A stretch of 5,917 nt of DNA from Chloroflexota bacterium (GTDB lineage Bacteria > Chloroflexota > Anaerolineae > B4-G1). The notes under the pieces are model-generated. The model was not told where the DNA came from, searched no databases, and was given only the letters and a program-made list of their open reading frames with translations. Positions within the stretch are counted from its first letter, which is position 1, and each line of letters starts with the position of its first letter. The stretch is from the NCBI GenBank assembly GCA_024232355.1, contig JAAEPW010001311.1, forward strand, positions 1 through 5,917, given 5' to 3'. A program made the translations under genes and the position numbers. Below, piece after piece: positions 4,102-5,917 of this stretch.

Positions 4102-4899
4102 ATGAAAGCAACTCGATTCATTAGCATTGTAGCAGGTGCGCTAGTGCTGGTTCTGGCAGTGGGCGCTTTTGTACTGAGTTACGATGCCCTGCGTGACCTG
4201 GCAATCGACAACGGTGTCAACCCTCGCTTGGCCTGGATGTGGCCCCTGACAATTGACGGTTTTCTCCTTGTAGCAAGTCTGGCGGTGGTGTGCAACAATC
4301 TACTTGGCGAGCGAGCGCGCTATCAGTGGACGCTCGTGATCTTGTTCACTGGCGCTAGTGTGATATTCAACGTACTACATTCCCCTGACAATCTGCTGGC
4401 GCAAATCATAGGCGCTGTCCCTCCAGTAGCTATGGCTCTAGCGTTCGAGTTGGCAATGTCTCAGTTGAAAGGCGGGTTAAAGCGAAGTGCTGCTATAACG
4501 ACACTGGCGGACCTGGACGAGCAAGCCAACGACAAGCGAGCGGAACTGGCAGATCTGACACAACAGGCTGACAAGCTGGCAGGCAAGGTAGCAGGCTTGC
4601 AAGCGGAAATAGTGGACTTGCGCAAGGAAAAGCGAACACTGAAGCGCGCTCCTGTAGTCAAAATTGACACGTTAGAGCAAGCACGGGCGACCCGACAAGT
4701 GCAAGCGCAAGCGGCGATCAAAGCTTTACTGGCCTTCTACGCTGACAACCCAAAGGCAACGCAACAAGAGGCTGGCGATATTGTTGGCCGATCCCGTCAG
4801 TGGGTGAGCGCAACATTGGCAGACCTCGAGGCAAGCGGCGCTATCGAGCGCAATGGCAATGGTGTCTTGCTAGTCAGTGACAATGGCGCAGGAGGATAG
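4102..4899 (+). CDS. DUF2637-like four-helix membrane protein with coiled coil and C-terminal winged helix
   Basis: The product has 265 residues. Four hydrophobic helices lie at about 6-27, 44-66, 74-93 and 98-120. The W-P-L-T-I-D-G-F-L-L-V-A-S motif in helix 2, and the later P-P-V-A-M-A-L-A-F-E-L-A-M-S-Q-L-K, match what I recall of DUF2637 proteins from actinobacterial plasmids and integrative elements (the SpdB-like spread proteins). A charged coiled coil follows (about 133-182). Residues 203-258 form a helix-turn-helix/winged-helix-like domain (ATQQEAGDIVG, then RSRQWVSATLADLEASG, then a short hairpin wing). It is probably a membrane anchor that presents a cytoplasmic DNA-binding domain, perhaps tethering or regulating the mobile element. 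It heads an operon and its end overlaps the next ribosome binding site (GGAGGA, 4891-4896). The exact biochemical role is unknown. Confidence 0.75.
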   Translation: MKATRFISIVAGALVLVLAVGAFVLSYDALRDLAIDNGVNPRLAWMWPLTIDGFLLVASLAVVCNNLLGERARYQWTLVILFTGASVIFNVLHSPDNLLAQIIGAVPPVAMALAFELAMSQLKGGLKRSAAITTLADLDEQANDKRAELADLTQQADKLAGKVAGLQAEIVDLRKEKRTLKRAPVVKIDTLEQARATRQVQAQAAIKALLAFYADNPKATQQEAGDIVGRSRQWVSATLADLEASGAIERNGNGVLLVSDNGAGG

Positions 4900-4980
4900 A
4901 TGACAATGAACACGACACTAATTGTCATTCTACTGGCGGGTGTGGGTGCTATCGGGCGCAAATGGGAGGTGACAAGATGA
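4900..4980 (+). CDS. Membrane micropeptide of 24-26 residues
   Basis: An ATG at 4900 follows directly after the previous stop codon, and a second in-frame ATG is at 4906. With GGAGGA at 4891-4896, the 4906 start has the better spacing (9 bases) and would give 24 residues. The product is one short hydrophobic helix (LIVILLAGVGAI) with a basic, charged end (GRKWEVTR), predicted to span or insert into the membrane. Its stop TGA (4978-4980) overlaps the next ATG as ATGA. That suggests genuine translation coupled to the three-helix protein. It could be a subunit of the envelope complex or simply a coupling leader. Confidence 0.5.
   Translation: MTMNTTLIVILLAGVGAIGRKWEVTR
4964..4972 (+). promoter_or_regulatory. 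Ribosome binding site that decides the start at 4977
   Basis: GGGAGGTGA ends 4 bases before the ATG at 4977. The in-frame ATG at 4962 overlaps this site and has none of its own, so the 165-residue form is preferred over the 170-residue one. Confidence 0.7.
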
Positions 4981-5474
4981 CAGACATAAACGGATTGCCA
5001 CTTGCTTTCTTTGTCATCGCCGGGGGCATCATCCTGGTACTGGCAGTGTGGCTTTTGATGCGATTTGGCCGAACGATTGCCAAGACGCTGTTAACTGTGA
5101 CCGGGCTGGTCATTGGGTTGGTCATCGCACTGGCTGTGCTGGCCCAGGGCGCGGCGAGTCTCCAGACAGCAACGGCAGCGAAGGAAACCGCCGAAGTAGC
5201 AAAAACAGCGGCGACGGGCAACCTGCTCTTAGTTGGGGCTTTGGGTTGTGTCGGCGGTGTATCGGCCATAGCTGTGCTGGCTCTGGCCGGGGTTGCAGTA
5301 TACCTCTGGTACAAGGTGCGGATCACCGAACAGCGGCAGCAAAGGCCCGCGATGCTTCCACAGGTGCGACCAACGAGAATACAAGCGGGTGATGATTTGA
5401 ACTTTGAACAGCTTGAAAACTGGGTAGAGAAGGGTGAAGAGCTATGGCAACAAAACGATCAAGTATACTGGTAA
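4977..5474 (+). CDS. Three-helix membrane protein of unknown function
   Basis: The product has 165 residues. Hydrophobic helices lie at about 8-28, 35-58 and 83-112. Between the second and third is an Ala/Thr/Lys-rich segment (QTATAAKETAEVAKTAATG) that may lie outside the membrane. The C-terminal 50 residues are soluble and contain an acidic stretch, N-F-E-Q-L-E-N-W-V-E-K-G-E-E-L-W. The gene begins with an ATGA overlap with the micropeptide, and its 3' end overlaps the lipoprotein gene by 31 bases, so the four genes are translationally coupled. I do not recognise the family. The context suggests a partner of the DUF2637-like protein and the lipoprotein in one envelope complex. Confidence 0.65.
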   Translation: MTDINGLPLAFFVIAGGIILVLAVWLLMRFGRTIAKTLLTVTGLVIGLVIALAVLAQGAASLQTATAAKETAEVAKTAATGNLLLVGALGCVGGVSAIAVLALAGVAVYLWYKVRITEQRQQRPAMLPQVRPTRIQAGDDLNFEQLENWVEKGEELWQQNDQVYW

Positions 5475-5917
5475 TAGCGGCGGTCATCATCCTCTCCGCT
5501 TGTGCAGGAAACGGGCAAGCCTATATGGGGCAACTCCCCACCGGAGAACCAACTGTGCAAGCAGTAGCAGTCGAGAGGTACGCGACGGCGAGTGCGGCTG
5601 ACTCACAAGCGCAGATTGCACAACTCACGGCAGAAGCGTACCAGGCAGAAGCCGATCAGCAGCGCGCCATCCTCACGGCGGAAGCGGGTGCGACATCTGA
5701 CGCCCTGGCAGCGCGTGCGACAGCGCAGTACCTCGATGCTCAAGCCACAGCACAAGCGGTCGCGTATCAGGCCACGGTCACGGCGGAAGCGCGCCAGGCA
5801 ACGGTCCAAGCGCAAGCTCTCCGTGCAACCGCGACGGCTCAAGCGCGGGAGGGTACACGCCAAGCCGAAGCCTCCACCAGAGAAGCGGTTGCCTTTATGG
5901 CTGATCAGACGGCGCAA
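5444..5917 (+). CDS. Lipoprotein with Ala/Thr/Gln-rich repeat domain (3' partial)
   Basis: The frame opens at ATG 5444 and is still open at the window end (158 codons). AGGGTGA (5431-5437) precedes the start by 6 bases. The N-terminus is a lipoprotein signal: MATKRSS, hydrophobic ILVIAAVIIL, then lipobox L17-S-A-C20, so Cys20 would be lipidated. With Ala at +2, the mature protein would stay on the outer face of the membrane. After a short linker (about 21-55) the rest is a low-complexity helical repeat with recurring TAEA, ATAQA and QATV units and regular Ala spacing, probably a long rod. Such TATAQA-type stretches are, from memory, frequent in Chloroflexota surface proteins. The first 31 bases overlap the previous gene in another frame. 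The C-terminal domain, if any, lies outside the window. Confidence 0.75.
   Translation, partial: MATKRSSILVIAAVIILSACAGNGQAYMGQLPTGEPTVQAVAVERYATASAADSQAQIAQLTAEAYQAEADQQRAILTAEAGATSDALAARATAQYLDAQATAQAVAYQATVTAEARQATVQAQALRATATAQAREGTRQAEASTREAVAFMADQTAQ

Noticed and set aside
5603..5917. Minus-strand Arg/Cys-rich open frame at the window end
   Set aside because: It is the complement of the Ala/Thr/Gln-rich lipoprotein repeats. Its composition is a by-product of that codon periodicity.
1..5917. tRNA, rRNA, CRISPR array, insertion sequence or attachment-site duplication
   Set aside because: I looked for cloverleaf-like segments, regularly spaced repeats, terminal inverted repeats with a transposase, and long direct repeats. 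None were seen.

Overview
The window looks like part of a mobile or prophage-type accessory region. All supported genes are on the + strand and tightly packed. The likely host is a member of the Chloroflexota (Anaerolineae-like). The reasons are an Ala/Thr/Gln-rich TAEA/ATAQA-type lipoprotein, small protein families I associate from memory with that phylum, strong GGAGG ribosome binding sites and a moderately GC-rich composition. No marker gene (16S, ribosomal protein, integrase, replicase) is present, so the host assignment is an inference.

Positions 1-3327 hold the 3' end of one gene and then seven small genes, each mostly with its own Shine-Dalgarno sequence. Five encode proteins with Cys/His clusters typical of small zinc-binding folds: 187-459, 903-1568, 1593-1835, 1891-2331 and the HNH-like 2398-2712. 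The gene at 477-899 has an M-x-D-x-H-L-x-N-x-I core that recalls small phage proteins. The gene at 2725-3327 looks like two genes fused in frame, with a ribosome binding site left at the junction. GC-rich hairpins sit just before the ribosome binding sites of the genes at 1891 and 2398.

Positions 3328-4101 are the regulatory centre. A small gene (3403-3609) follows a palindrome containing a possible -10 box. Next comes a near-consensus extended -10 promoter (3667-3694), whose start region carries a 7-2-7 palindrome (3699-3714). It drives a 59-residue ribbon-helix-helix protein (3729-3908), a probable autorepressor. Downstream is a hairpin (3923-3957), then a leader (3966-4074) that can fold in two exclusive ways: a 17-position long-range helix, or an intrinsic terminator with a TTTTT tract. 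The terminator ends only 27 bases before the next start codon, so transcription of the next operon must read through it.

Positions 4102-5917 form a translationally coupled membrane operon. It encodes a DUF2637-type four-helix membrane protein with a coiled coil and a C-terminal winged-helix-like domain, a 24-26 residue membrane micropeptide, a three-helix membrane protein starting with an ATGA overlap, and a lipoprotein whose start overlaps the previous gene by 31 bases and which runs off the window. DUF2637 proteins are best known from actinobacterial plasmids and integrative elements. The operon therefore plausibly builds a cell-envelope complex for the mobile element, controlled by the ribbon-helix-helix protein and the attenuator-like leader. 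The most interesting parts are the switchable leader and this membrane operon.
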